From: an uncultured bacterium
GTDB lineage: Bacteria; Bacillota; Clostridia; Lachnospirales; Lachnospiraceae
Length of the DNA: 64,000 nt
Assembly: GCA_947381965.1 (NCBI GenBank)
Contig: CANCXX010000003.1
Coordinates: 1-64,000, forward strand
Reading direction: 5' to 3'
Below are positions 24,237 to 33,043 of this stretch, piece by piece (position 1 is the stretch's first letter; each line of letters opens with the position of its first letter). The notes beneath the pieces are model-generated. The model worked only from the letters and a program-made list of their open reading frames with translations, was not told the DNA's origin and ran no database searches. The translations under genes and the position numbers were made by a program.

Positions 24237-25037
24237 TTACGCTTTAAACAATGTCCCTATCTCTTTTCCATCCAGTATTCTGCTAATATTTGTCACATCA
24301 TCCCCGTTGGCAATAACCATATCCGCGCCCATTGCATTGGCAATTTTAGCCGCTGCAATCTTTGTTGCCATGCCGCCTGTGCCATAGCCTGTATCTGTAC
24401 CCTTTGCACAGGCTGCTAACTTATCATCAATTTTCTCCACACAACTGATAAACTCCGCCTTATCATTGTTTCTGGGATCGTCTGTATAAAGTCCGTCAAT
24501 ATCCGATAAAAGGATAAGCATATCTGCCTGCACCATCTCCGCAACTGTAGCGGAGAGGGTGTCATTATCTCCAAAATTTTCATCCTGAATCTGGTCTGTG
24601 GAAACAGTGTCGTTTTCATTCACAATGGGAATTACCCCCAGGCGCAGCAGTTCCTGAAAGGTATTTTCCGCATTTTGCCTGCTGATTTCATTTGTCATGG
24701 TTCTTTTGGTTATCAGAATCTGTGCTATGGTCTGGTTGTATTCAGCAAACAATTTCTGGTAAATCATCATAAGCCTTGCCTGTCCCACCGCTGCACATGC
24801 CTGTTTTTCTGAAAGGCTGCGGGGTTTCTCCACAATTCCGAGAGCCTTACGCCCTGCGCCAATTGCACCGGACGAAACCACTATCACTTCCTTATTCTGG
24901 TTTCTTATATCGGTCAGAACCCTTGCCAGCTTCTCCATTTTTACCAGATTTAAATGCCCTGTATCTACATGGGTAATGGTGGTAGTTCCTATTTTCACCA
25001 CAATCCTTTTTTTATCCCTTAAAAAATTTCTGTTCAT
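24237..25037 (-). CDS. proB: Glutamate 5-kinase (short form)
   Basis: First step of proline synthesis, phosphorylating glutamate. The amino-acid kinase fold is visible: RIVVKIGTTTIT at the N-terminus, VIVVSSGAIGAGRKALG, VNENDTVST, and GYGTGGMATKIAAAKIA near the C-terminus. Length of 266 residues means the C-terminal PUA domain is absent, as in many Clostridia. ATG at 25037 follows AGGAGG; the frame is open 18 codons further. proA is not in the window, so the usual proBA pair is separated. Confidence 0.93.
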   Translation of the reverse strand: MNRNFLRDKKRIVVKIGTTTITHVDTGHLNLVKMEKLARVLTDIRNQNKEVIVVSSGAIGAGRKALGIVEKPRSLSEKQACAAVGQARLMMIYQKLFAEYNQTIAQILITKRTMTNEISRQNAENTFQELLRLGVIPIVNENDTVSTDQIQDENFGDNDTLSATVAEMVQADMLILLSDIDGLYTDDPRNNDKAEFISCVEKIDDKLAACAKGTDTGYGTGGMATKIAAAKIANAMGADMVIANGDDVTNISRILDGKEIGTLFKA

Positions 25038-25080
25038 TTTTATCCTTTTCCTCCTATTATTCGTTGTACCGGTCAGTCTA

Positions 25081-26508
25081 TTAATTAACAAAATTCATAT
25101 TAAAAAGAAATAATTCCTTAAATTCCTCATCCTCTGCCAGTTCCACATGTACAATGTTTCCCGCCTCTTTCTCCATTTTCAAAAGGGCATGGGAAGAAAG
25201 AAGCACCATGGCCGCCCCGGTTCCGGCCAGATTGCCGGCCTGCAGAATTTTTTCTGTAGGCAGCTTAGGGAAAAGACCTGTTTTAATGCTGCTTTCTATA
25301 TCAATATAGCACCCAAAAGCGCCTGCCAGATAAATACGGTTAAGTTCTGATGACGCAAGGCCCGCTTTTTTTAAAAGGACTTCTATCCCTGAGCGTATCG
25401 CACTGATTGAAAGCTGAAGCTGGCGCACATCCCCTGCCGTCAGATAAACGGGATGCTTTTCATCAGTTAGAAGAAAACGTCTCTCTCCTTTTTCCTCAAT
25501 TCGCCTTATGATTCTGGGAGGCACGCCGGACGCTTTGGCTTCTCTGCTGTTTTTCATGTATCCGTTGCTATCCAGTACCCCTGTCTGCAAAAGTAATGCA
25601 AGAGCATCCATCAGACCAGACCCACAGATGCCAAGGGGCGCCGCCTCTCCAATTACTCTGCATACAATATCTTCCATAGGAAACCTTCCATTTAAAGACA
25701 CCATATCAATGGCCCCTTTGACAGCCCTCATTCCACAGCAGACAGCGCCGCCCTCCAGTGCCGGACCCGCCGCTGCAGAGCAGGCAAATTTCCGACTGCC
25801 GTTTAGCAGCAGAATTTCCCCGTTCGTGCCAATATCTACTGCTAAAATCTTCCCCTTTTCACAGGAATTGACATAATGATACACTGCTAAGGCATCCGCC
25901 CCCACATATCCCCCTATGGGTGGGAGAACAATTATATCTGCATTTTGTAAAAAGGAAAAACCAAAAGATTTTCCCTTTCTCTGCCTGATTTGTTTATAAT
26001 CCGGGGTAAAGGGGGCTTTTAGCAGTCCTTCCGGTTTTATTCCCAAAAGGATTTCACACATCGCCGTATTGCCCACAATCACAACTTTCTTTATGTCTGT
26101 CCAAGTGGCTTTTTCTTCCTCTTCCCTGCCCGTACGAATAAATGGCTTTACCATCTGAAAAGCCATTTCATCCAGCTTATCTGTCAGCATTTTTCTCATT
26201 TTTTCCCGGTTTTCTTCTTTTGCCGCTGCCTGAAGCCTGCTTATAACGTCTGTGCCAAAAACAGCCTGGGGATTCGTCCCCGTCTCTGCATCCAGAAGAG
26301 AAGCGTTTCCAAGGTCCCAAAGCATTCCTGCAAGAGTTGTTGTTCCCACATCAAAGGAAATACCCAGTCCTTGTGCCGGCTCTGCCCTAAAGTCCGGCGG
26401 GAACTGTATCCTCACCTGCTTATTGGTATTTAATTTCCTGTAAATCCCGCAGCCGCCGCAGTCAGTGCGCTTACAGCCGGGGCACTTGTTTTTTTTATCT
26501 GCAATCAT
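25081..26508 (-). CDS. Reductive activator of corrinoid-dependent enzymes, ASKHA/DUF4445 family
   Basis: A 475-residue protein. The ASKHA domain is clear: GISFDVGTTTLAGMLWD, VIVGNTAMCEILL, LPPIGGYVGADAL, LAVDIGTNGEI, GICGSGLMDALA and LAGAFGCYID. Family members use ATP to reduce Co(II) corrinoids to Co(I). Most carry an N-terminal ferredoxin-like domain; here it is replaced by a short cysteine motif CPGCKRTDCGGCG (residues 9-21) that could bind a cluster or zinc. AAGGAG lies 10 bases before ATG. No corrinoid methyltransferase is adjacent; proB follows 43 bases later. Confidence 0.88.
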   Translation of the reverse strand: MIADKKNKCPGCKRTDCGGCGIYRKLNTNKQVRIQFPPDFRAEPAQGLGISFDVGTTTLAGMLWDLGNASLLDAETGTNPQAVFGTDVISRLQAAAKEENREKMRKMLTDKLDEMAFQMVKPFIRTGREEEEKATWTDIKKVVIVGNTAMCEILLGIKPEGLLKAPFTPDYKQIRQRKGKSFGFSFLQNADIIVLPPIGGYVGADALAVYHYVNSCEKGKILAVDIGTNGEILLLNGSRKFACSAAAGPALEGGAVCCGMRAVKGAIDMVSLNGRFPMEDIVCRVIGEAAPLGICGSGLMDALALLLQTGVLDSNGYMKNSREAKASGVPPRIIRRIEEKGERRFLLTDEKHPVYLTAGDVRQLQLSISAIRSGIEVLLKKAGLASSELNRIYLAGAFGCYIDIESSIKTGLFPKLPTEKILQAGNLAGTGAAMVLLSSHALLKMEKEAGNIVHVELAEDEEFKELFLFNMNFVN

Positions 26509-26529
26509 CTGTATATGACTCCTTTCCGT

Positions 26530-26619
26530 TAGAGCCTGTTTGAAAAATCATTTCCAACATCTGCACACGGTAAATCGCCTCCCTACATTTGTTGGAAAGC
26601 ATTTTTCAAACACGATCCA
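26530..26619. repeat. TAGAGC palindromic repeat, short copy
   Basis: TAGAGCCTGTTTGAAAAATC at the left pairs with GCATTTTTCAAACACGATCC at the right over most of the 90 bases; inner parts TTTCCAACATCTGC and TTTGTTGGAAAG also pair. It lies just upstream of the corrinoid activator gene. Confidence 0.75.
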
Positions 26620-26729
26620 GGCACTGTGAATAAAAGACATAAACAACAGAATTATATCACCCTGAAAAGTTCAATTCAAGATTGCCCCTGTCTTTGTATT
26701 GAAGTATAATTATTATGACAATATATCAG

Positions 26730-26777
26730 TAAGGAACTGTCCCAAAATAACTTACCGTATTTCGTGACAGTTCCTAA
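26730..26777. repeat. Palindrome TAAGGAACTGTC...GACAGTTCCTAA
   Basis: Perfect 12-base arms around 23 bases. Related fragments (GGGAACTGTTTG at 10957 and GAACAGTTCCTTA at 11131) suggest another dispersed short repeat; the evidence for a family is thin. Confidence 0.5.
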
Positions 26778-26829
26778 ATTTATGAGTTTGGCAATTACCT
26801 GCAAATATGATTTATGAAAGGAAACCTCT

Positions 26830-27690
26830 ATGTGGATATCAGACAGTTGGAAAGATTATGAAGTAATAGATACCTCCGGCGGAGAGAAACTGGAACGGTG
26901 GGGAAAGTACATTCTTCTCCGCCCTGATCCCCAGGTCATCTGGCATACTCCAAAGGAAGCCAGGGAATGGAATAAATTAAATGCCCATTATCACCGGAGC
27001 GATAAAGGCGGCGGAGAATGGGAATTTTTTGATCTTCCCAATGAATGGAGCATTCATTATAAAGCCCTGACTTTTCGTCTTAAGCCTTTTAGTTTTAAGC
27101 ATACCGGTCTTTTTCCTGAACAGGCGGTTAACTGGGACTGGATAACCGATATCATTTCCAAAGCGGACCGTCCGGTGAAGGTTTTGAACTTATTTGCCTA
27201 CACAGGAGGCGCTACCCTTGCTGCCGCCAAAGCAGGGGCAGCCGTTACTCATGTAGACGCATCAAAAGGCATGGTTACCTGGGCAAAGGAAAACGCTGCC
27301 GCTTCCGGTCTTGGCAATGCACCTATCCGCTATCTGGTGGACGATTGCGCCAAATTTGTAGAACGGGAAATCCGCCGGGGCAACACCTATGATGGTATCA
27401 TTATGGACCCGCCTTCTTATGGCCGGGGACCTAAGGGAGAAATATGGAAAATGGAAGACCAGATTTACTCTTTTATTGAACGGACTGCCAGTCTCCTTGG
27501 AAAGGACGCCTTGTTTTTCCTGATTAATTCCTACACTACCGGCTTACAGCCTGCAGTTCTTACATATATGCTAAACACGGCTATTGTGAAAAAAAGAAAG
27601 GGGCAGGCGGTATCTGCCGAAATTGGACTCCCGGTAACAGAAAACGGGTTGTTTCTTCCCTGCGGCGCTTCCGGCCGCTGGACGCCATAG
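26830..27690 (+). CDS. Class I SAM-dependent methyltransferase, RlmI-like
   Basis: A 286-residue methyltransferase. Motif I VLNLFAYTGGATLAAAKAGA at about residue 118, VDASKGMVTWAKENAA, the catalytic loop DPPSYGRGPKGE and a final NGLFLPCGASGRW. These match the RlmI/RlmK-type 23S rRNA methyltransferases but the PUA domain of RlmI is absent; the N-terminus instead has a small region rich in Trp. The target is probably rRNA, by inference. GGAAA precedes the ATG by 9 bases. It appears to be a single gene. Confidence 0.88.
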   Translation: MWISDSWKDYEVIDTSGGEKLERWGKYILLRPDPQVIWHTPKEAREWNKLNAHYHRSDKGGGEWEFFDLPNEWSIHYKALTFRLKPFSFKHTGLFPEQAVNWDWITDIISKADRPVKVLNLFAYTGGATLAAAKAGAAVTHVDASKGMVTWAKENAAASGLGNAPIRYLVDDCAKFVEREIRRGNTYDGIIMDPPSYGRGPKGEIWKMEDQIYSFIERTASLLGKDALFFLINSYTTGLQPAVLTYMLNTAIVKKRKGQAVSAEIGLPVTENGLFLPCGASGRWTP

Positions 27691-27795
27691 ACAGGGCTAA
27701 AAGAACTATAATCCCTTTTCCCCTTTTTCCAGCTCCCCTATAATACCCTTACAGGCTGCCTCCGCAGCCAAGTACACAGGAAGGAGAGGGAACCA

Positions 27796-28023
27796 ATGAA
27801 TATGCCGGAAATACATTATATGGATCCTGCACAGGCAGCCCACAATATCGCTTCTGCTTTTTGCGCACATGAAATACAAAAACTGCCTGATTCGTCTTTC
27901 GATACAAGCGGCCGGGATTCAATACCTTCTGTTAAAAAAATATGGGAACTGTATGCAAGCGTTTATGATTATGCTTTTGAACTTACTCTTTCCGGAAACA
28001 ATTCTTTTAGTGATGATATCTGA
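27796..28023 (+). CDS. Small unknown protein, 75 residues
   Basis: Starts MNMPEIHYMDPAQAAHNIAS after AAGGAGAGGG; acidic, no membrane helix. The sequence SVKKIWELYASVYDYAFE suggests helices. It is followed by a palindrome shared with the convergent DUF2752 gene. I do not recognise it. Confidence 0.6.
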   Translation: MNMPEIHYMDPAQAAHNIASAFCAHEIQKLPDSSFDTSGRDSIPSVKKIWELYASVYDYAFELTLSGNNSFSDDI

Positions 28024-28062
28024 TTAACGCGGATCATAAAACTTATGAGAAAGTCATACTTG

Positions 28063-28106
28063 CCCGGATTCAGGAACCGCTGCTGTTTCCGTCCCCTGAA
28101 TCCGGG
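28063..28106. terminator. Bidirectional hairpin between convergent genes
   Basis: CCCGGATTCAGG and CCTGAATCCGGG, perfect 12-base arms with a 20-base loop. It includes the stop codon and last codons of the DUF2752 gene. Confidence 0.6.
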
Positions 28107-28558
28107 TAATATATCCATTTCTCATATCCCGGAATCTTTTCTGCCATCACATTATTCTCATAATAAATATAAGGCTCTCTGTCCGGGAAATAGCAGTACA
28201 TGCGGCATCCGTAAATAACCAGCATAACCGCCACCAGCAAAGCCAGTATTCTCCCGGATTTGTTTATCTTTTTTCCTTTTACATAACGGAAATACCCACA
28301 GTACAGCAAAAAAAACGCCACCGGAAAAATAGATGGATTGATTTGCGCCGCCTGTCTTACCTGTCCCCGCATAAGGCAGCATGCAGCCCTTGTAAGCCCG
28401 CACCCTGCACAGGGAATGCCAGTGAGAATCAGCTGGGGGCAAAAAACACCAAACAGGAAATTTGCTCCCCAAAAATACAGCAGAAAAATGATTCCGACCC
28501 AATAATATGCCTTTATATCGGCACAGATTCTACTTACGGCCTTTTTTAACTTTAACAT
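28070..28558 (-). CDS. DUF2752 membrane protein
   Basis: About 162 residues, three membrane segments, with the family motif IPCAGCGLTRA between the first two (CxxCGxTR type). Function unknown. It overlaps the trkA stop by about 30 bases. A TTG (28564) and an ATG (28558) are both possible starts; neither has a clear ribosome site, so translation is probably coupled to trkA. The C-terminus is outside or cytoplasmic with a Ser/Gly tail encoded by a palindrome. Confidence 0.75.
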   Translation of the reverse strand: MLKLKKAVSRICADIKAYYWVGIIFLLYFWGANFLFGVFCPQLILTGIPCAGCGLTRAACCLMRGQVRQAAQINPSIFPVAFFLLYCGYFRYVKGKKINKSGRILALLVAVMLVIYGCRMYCYFPDREPYIYYENNVMAEKIPGYEKWIYYPDSGDGNSSGS

Positions 28559-29210
28559 TGTCAAACTTTTCCAGCAGCCGGTCTACGTCCCCGATTCTGC
28601 CTACCACCATTAAATGTTCCTTGTCGTCAAACACATGATCTGCCATGGGAAGGAGCTGGGTTTCTTCCCCCTGCTTAAATCCCAGAATACTCACTTTATA
28701 TTTTGCACGGAAATTTACGTCCTTGATGGTTCTGCCCACCCATTCCTGGGCCACCGGAATTTCATAAATAGAATATTCGTCATTCAGTTCAATATAATCA
28801 AACACGTGATTTGAGCTGTACCGGAATGCCGCCTTTTCTGCAATATCCCGATCCGGATAAATCACTTCGTCAGCCCCGTTTCGGAGAAGAAACTTTGCCT
28901 GAATATCCCTTGTGGCTTTGCTGACCACATACTTTGCGCCATTTTCCTTTAACAAAGAGGTAATCTCCAGACTGCTTTGGAAATTAGTGCCAATGCAGAC
29001 AAAACAAATATCAAAATTATTAACGCCAATGCTTTTTAACACCTCCACATTGGTGCAGTCGCCAATCTGCGCATTGGTCACAAGCGGCATCATTGCCTCC
29101 ACATTATCTTCCTTTACATCAATCACCATAACCTCATTTTTCAGTTTAACCATCATTTTGCAAAGATGCTGGCCAAACCTGCCAAGCCCTACAATCAATA
29201 CCGACTTCAT
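28530..29210 (-). CDS. trkA: Trk/Ktr potassium uptake regulatory subunit (RCK domains)
   Basis: A 226-residue cytoplasmic protein. RCK_N has the NAD/nucleotide-binding start MKSVLIVGLGRFGQHL, VMVIDVKEDNVE, the acidic residue strand and AQIGDCTNVEVL; RCK_C follows from about residue 135 (YSIYEIPVAQEWVGRTI). It gates the membrane subunit encoded just upstream. ATG at 29210 follows GGAGGAATAGA. The space between trkH and trkA is almost entirely a MITE copy. Confidence 0.92.
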   Translation of the reverse strand: MKSVLIVGLGRFGQHLCKMMVKLKNEVMVIDVKEDNVEAMMPLVTNAQIGDCTNVEVLKSIGVNNFDICFVCIGTNFQSSLEITSLLKENGAKYVVSKATRDIQAKFLLRNGADEVIYPDRDIAEKAAFRYSSNHVFDYIELNDEYSIYEIPVAQEWVGRTIKDVNFRAKYKVSILGFKQGEETQLLPMADHVFDDKEHLMVVGRIGDVDRLLEKFDNVKVKKGRK

Positions 29211-29240
29211 TCTATTCCTCCTCTTTTTTATTCCAGTATA

Positions 29241-29405
29241 TAGGTAATTGCGAAACTCGTAAACTTGCTGAATATTCTGACAATATATTCTGCGAAAAGC
29301 CTTATGCACCATGGAATCAAGACCATAGAAGGCAGGAGGGACGCTCCCCGACTGTCTTCTGTCCTGCTGGGCTTGATGGAATGCACGGTGCAACAGGTTA
29401 ACCTA
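29241..29405 (+). mobile_element. MITE (TAGGTAATTG family), internally deleted copy
   Basis: Starts TAGGTAATTGCGAAACTCGT and matches the element at 47081-47295 for about 155 bases with roughly three differences. It then jumps to the outer tip TTAACCTA, having lost most of the right terminal repeat. It lies between trkH and trkA, and the trkH stop codon TAA falls in its right tip. No target duplication is evident. Confidence 0.8.
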
Positions 29406-30753
29406 TCATGATTTTTTCGATGGGAAATTGCACAGGGGCCACCTTTTTTCTTTCTGTAAAAGAAAGGGCAAAAGACATACTTCCAATACGGCCGCAATAC
29501 ATCAAGAGAATAACCACAATCCTTGACCCCAAAGTTAAATCCCTTGTTATTCCTGTGCTCATTCCTGCTGTTCCTATTGCTGAAAACACCTCAAACATTA
29601 CGTCTTCCACAGGAAGAGCCGGCTGCTTAAAGCAGATATATATTACAGAAAAAACTGCCATCAGGAGACTGATAACCACCACATTACTGGCCTTGCGTAT
29701 CACATCGTCGTCCAGCCGTCTGTGAAAAATGTTTACTCCCTTGCTCTCCCGTAAATTTGACCAGACATAAACCACCAGCACAAGCGTAGTCACCGTCTTA
29801 ATTCCGCCTGCCGTAGAACCTGGACTTCCTCCAATAAACATCAGCACCACGGTAAGCAGCTTGGAGGCATTGGTAAGCCCTCCTGTATCAATAGAATTAA
29901 AGCCTGCGGTTCTTGCCGTGACTGAGCTAAAGGCAGCAGAAAGAAACTTTTCCTTACCGCTCATTCCTGCAAGAAGGTTTTCATTTTCAAAAATATAATA
30001 TAACAGTGTTCCTGCCGCTAACAAAATAACGGTGGAGAATAACGCCATCTTTGTGTGAAGCATATATTTCTTAAAGTGAAACTTGTTGTCTCTTATATCG
30101 CTCCACACAAAAAATCCAATACCGCCCAAAATAATCAGTGACATCAGCACCAGGTTTACCAGCGTGTCCCCATAAAATTCCACCAAAGAACAATACTTTC
30201 CGTAGTGCCTGCCCATCAGGTCAAAGCCTCCATTACAAAAGGCCGACACAGAATGGAAAATACCATAAAAAATTCCTCTGCCAACACCAAAAAGAGGAAT
30301 AAAGCGCACCGCAAGCAGCGCTGCCCCCACGCCCTCAAACAAAATCGTTCCCAGAAAAGCCCTTTTGACCAGACGGATAATGCCGCCCATCTGCATATAA
30401 TTCATGCTTTCCTGTAAAAGCCCTCTTGCACGCAGGGAAATCCTTTTTTTTAACGCCATGGCAAGTAAAATTCCCATAGTCATAAATCCAAGCCCGCCGA
30501 TTTGAATCATCAAAATCACAAAAACCTGTCCCCAAGTGGTCCAGTGGGTAGAAGTGTCCGCCACTACAAGCCCCGTCACACAGGTGGCGCTGGTAGCCGT
30601 AAAAAGAGCAGTCAGAAAGTCCGTTTTCTCCCCAGGCGCCGTGGATACCGGCAGCATGAGCAGTAACGTTCCCGTTAAAATTACCGCAAGATACCCCATG
30701 GCAATAATGCGGACATACGTAAGTTTATTGAGCATCTTATTTATAATTTTCAT
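29398..30753 (-). CDS. trkH: Trk/Ktr potassium uptake membrane subunit
   Basis: A 451-residue membrane protein with repeated M1-P-M2 units. Selectivity-filter-like segments SATCVTGLVV, SAFCNGGFDL, TARTAGFNSID and SAIGTAGMSTGIT carry the Gly positions that line the pore. Length fits KtrB/TrkH of Firmicutes. It is read before trkA. The last two codons and stop (ATAGGTTAA) coincide with the tip of a MITE, so the natural C-terminus may have been altered slightly. Start after AAGGAGCGGGGG. Confidence 0.93.
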   Translation of the reverse strand: MKIINKMLNKLTYVRIIAMGYLAVILTGTLLLMLPVSTAPGEKTDFLTALFTATSATCVTGLVVADTSTHWTTWGQVFVILMIQIGGLGFMTMGILLAMALKKRISLRARGLLQESMNYMQMGGIIRLVKRAFLGTILFEGVGAALLAVRFIPLFGVGRGIFYGIFHSVSAFCNGGFDLMGRHYGKYCSLVEFYGDTLVNLVLMSLIILGGIGFFVWSDIRDNKFHFKKYMLHTKMALFSTVILLAAGTLLYYIFENENLLAGMSGKEKFLSAAFSSVTARTAGFNSIDTGGLTNASKLLTVVLMFIGGSPGSTAGGIKTVTTLVLVVYVWSNLRESKGVNIFHRRLDDDVIRKASNVVVISLLMAVFSVIYICFKQPALPVEDVMFEVFSAIGTAGMSTGITRDLTLGSRIVVILLMYCGRIGSMSFALSFTERKKVAPVQFPIEKIMIG

Positions 30754-30925
30754 TGCAGTTTTACCCCCGCTCCTTATTTTATACCATATTATGGCTAAAA
30801 TCCACCGTATTTTTTATTCAATGGCTACGCCAAAATACTTATAGGAAATTTCCCGCTAATAGTGTATAATGTTTTTATTGTCCATTTTGACAGACATACT
30901 TAGAAATAAAAAGGAGTAATTAGTT

Positions 30926-32011
30926 ATGCCTAAAGTAATCTTAACCGGCGACAGACCCACTGGCCGCTTACATGTAGGTCATTATGCAGGTTCCCTAAAA
31001 GAAAGGGTCAAACTGCAAAATTCCGGTATATATGACAAAATTTTTATCATGATTGCCGATGCCCAGGCACTGACAGACAATGCGGAGCAGCCGGAAAAGG
31101 TCCGCCAGAATATAATTGAAGTTGCGCTGGACTATTTATCCTGCGGGCTGTCACCGGATTTATCCACCCTTTTAATCCAGTCGCAAATTCCTGAGCTTTG
31201 CGAACTTTCTTTCTATTACATGAACCTTGTGACTGTATCCAGACTGCAGCGCAATCCTACCGTTAAATCTGAAATTCAGATGCGCAATTTTGAAGCAAGT
31301 ATCCCGGTAGGCTTTTTCACCTACCCCATCAGTCAGGCGGCGGACATTACCGCATTTAAAGCCACTACTGTCCCTGTAGGCGAAGACCAGCTTCCCATGA
31401 TCGAGCAGACCAGAGAAATTGTCCGCAAATTCAACACCATTTATGGCGATGTCCTGGTTGAACCGGATGTGCTTCTTCCGGATAACAAAGCCTGCCTGCG
31501 GCTTCCCGGTATTGACGGAAAAGCAAAAATGAGCAAATCTTTAAACAATTGTATTTATCTTTCCGATACAGAGGAAGAAGTCCGCAAAAAGGTTATGTCC
31601 ATGTTCACGGATCCCAACCATCTGCAGGTGTCCGACCCTGGCCAGGTGGAAGGCAACCCTGTTTTTATTTATCTGGATGCTTTCTGTAAAGAGGAAATGT
31701 TTGCCGAATATCTTCCTGAATATGCAAATCTGGAGGAATTAAAAGCCCACTATACCAGAGGCGGCCTTGGAGACGTAAAGGTAAAGAAATTTTTAAATAA
31801 GGTGCTTCAGGAAGAGCTTGCGCCTATCCGTTCGAAAAGAAAAGAATGGGAAAAAGATATCCCCGCAGTTTACGAAATTCTTCGCAAAGGCAGTATGGCG
31901 GCAAGAGAGGTTGCTGCCCAGACTCTTGATGATGTAAAAAAAGCAATGAAAATCAATTATTTTGACGACCAGGCGCTGATTACGGAGCAGTCAGAGAAAT
32001 ATCACTCCTAG
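30926..32011 (+). CDS. trpS: Tryptophanyl-tRNA synthetase
   Basis: Charges tRNA-Trp. Class I signatures: [13 protein letters not shown] (HIGH-type) near residue 8 and AKMSKSLNN (KMSKS) near residue 200; [14 protein letters not shown] binds the substrate. 361 residues is slightly long for TrpS because of an insert and an extended C-terminal helix. AAGGAG precedes ATG. The stop codon TAG is also the first three bases of a dispersed palindromic repeat. No T-box is visible upstream. Confidence 0.96.
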   Translation: MPKVILTGDRPTGRLHVGHYAGSLKERVKLQNSGIYDKIFIMIADAQALTDNAEQPEKVRQNIIEVALDYLSCGLSPDLSTLLIQSQIPELCELSFYYMNLVTVSRLQRNPTVKSEIQMRNFEASIPVGFFTYPISQAADITAFKATTVPVGEDQLPMIEQTREIVRKFNTIYGDVLVEPDVLLPDNKACLRLPGIDGKAKMSKSLNNCIYLSDTEEEVRKKVMSMFTDPNHLQVSDPGQVEGNPVFIYLDAFCKEEMFAEYLPEYANLEELKAHYTRGGLGDVKVKKFLNKVLQEELAPIRSKRKEWEKDIPAVYEILRKGSMAAREVAAQTLDDVKKAMKINYFDDQALITEQSEKYHS

Positions 32012-32102
32012 CGCATGTTTGAAAATTGCTTTCTGCCAGATGTACGTCACAATTTGCGGAAGATCTGTGTCAAATGAAGACGCCGTAGTGGGAAACCTGC
32101 TC
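32009..32102 (+). repeat. TAGAGC palindromic repeat, left-half copy after trpS
   Basis: TAGCGCATGTTTGAAAATTG and ACGTCACAATTTGCGGAAGA match the left half of the full copy that follows directly; the right half is missing. Its first three bases are the trpS stop codon. Confidence 0.75.
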
Positions 32103-32279
32103 TAGAGTGTGTTTGAAAAGTGCTTTCCAGCAGATGTGCGTCACAATTTGTGGGAGATTTGTGCCAAATGAAGGGCGCATAGTGGGCTATGTAACCTGAA
32201 TTTGGCGCAAATATCGCGCAAAGTGGGGACGCGGTTTTCCGCATGCAGATGTTGGAAATGATTTTTCAAACACGCTCTA
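32103..32279 (+). repeat. TAGAGC palindromic repeat, full-length copy
   Basis: A 177-base element with imperfect terminal inverted repeats of about 38 bases: TAGAGTGTGTTTGAAAAGTG on the left against TGATTTTTCAAACACGCTCTA read inward on the right. Inner arms are GATTTGTGCCAAAT and ATTTGGCGCAAATATC. The whole element can fold as one long hairpin. It has no coding capacity, so it is of MITE or REP type. Confidence 0.8.
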
Positions 32280-32460
32280 AAACGCTCTGCTTACTTTGGT
32301 CATCTATTTGCAACAGCTGGTGCAATATTATTTACACCGGCTTTTCTTCTAAATCCATCGGTTTTTCTTTTTCTTCTATTGTTATTTTTACACTACGCCT
32401 TCGTTGTGCACAATAAAAAGACAGATAAATTATTTTGCCAGATTAAGGAGTCATGTTGTA

Positions 32461-32541
32461 ATGACGCTGGCAAGATACCTTTATTTCCAGGTGTGCGAAA
32501 ACCTGGGTGAAGGAAAAATAAAGTACTTTGATATTAAATAG
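32461..32541 (+). other. Short frame, 26 residues, of uncertain status
   Basis: AAGGAG precedes ATG and the frame encodes MTLARYLYFQVCENL... ending FDIK. Its last codons run into the left end of cassette insert 2. A comparable frame ending NIK runs into the left end of insert 1. It may be the tail of a gene interrupted or captured by these elements. Confidence 0.3.
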
Positions 32542-33008
32542 ACTTTACACCTTGGCTGTGATATACTTACTCATATAGGGAGGTATCGGCGTATGACAGA
32601 CAGTGAAAAAATTGACTTAATTCTTTCTAAACTCAATAATACTGATGAAAGATTTGATGCTTTAGAAAATAAAATCCAAGGCACAAAGACTGATATGCAA
32701 GGCATAAAGACTGATATGCAAGGCATAAAGGCTGATATGCAAGATATAAAACAACGTGTAAAAAGTGTTGAATTACATCTTGAAAATACAACCGACAAAA
32801 ATATTCAGTTGATCGCCGAAAATTTTATTGAACTGACAAACAAGCTCAATCAAGCCATTCCAGTAGCAGATAAAAATCTTGCTTATGAGGTAAAAGTAAA
32901 TTATCTTGTATTGGAAATGGATAAACTGAAAAAGGAAATTGCTGAATTAAAGAACAAGATAGCATAAAAACTACATAGCACATAACCAATGGTGTAAAGC
33001 CTGTTTAT
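32532..33008 (+). mobile_element. Cassette-like insert 2 with ATTAAATAGACTTTACAC ends
   Basis: The left end is identical over 20 bases to that of insert 1 (22627-22646). The right end GTGTAAAGCCTGTTTAT is its inverted partner with a few mismatches. One complete small gene lies between. The 32280-32530 stretch before it holds no gene I can support besides the short frame. Confidence 0.45.
32593..32967 (+). CDS. Coiled-coil protein with heptad tandem repeats
   Basis: A 124-residue protein without signal or membrane helix. It starts MTDSEKIDLILSKL after GGGAGG, then has three near-identical 21-base repeats encoding G(T/I)K(T/A)DMQ, followed by QDIKQRVKSVE and a long helical tail ending LKKEIAELKNKIA. 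The 7-residue unit is a coiled-coil heptad, so copy number changes would lengthen the coil in register. Similar proteins with variable repeat number are common in Lachnospiraceae. Function unknown. It is the only gene of cassette insert 2. Confidence 0.8.
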   Translation: MTDSEKIDLILSKLNNTDERFDALENKIQGTKTDMQGIKTDMQGIKADMQDIKQRVKSVELHLENTTDKNIQLIAENFIELTNKLNQAIPVADKNLAYEVKVNYLVLEMDKLKKEIAELKNKIA

Positions 33009-33043
33009 GAATGATACAGCAAAACTAAAAACAGGAGTATTAT

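Noticed and set aside
29211-29393. N-terminal extension of trkA
   Set aside because: It is the MITE read through; the real start has GGAGGAATAGA and the RCK motif right after.
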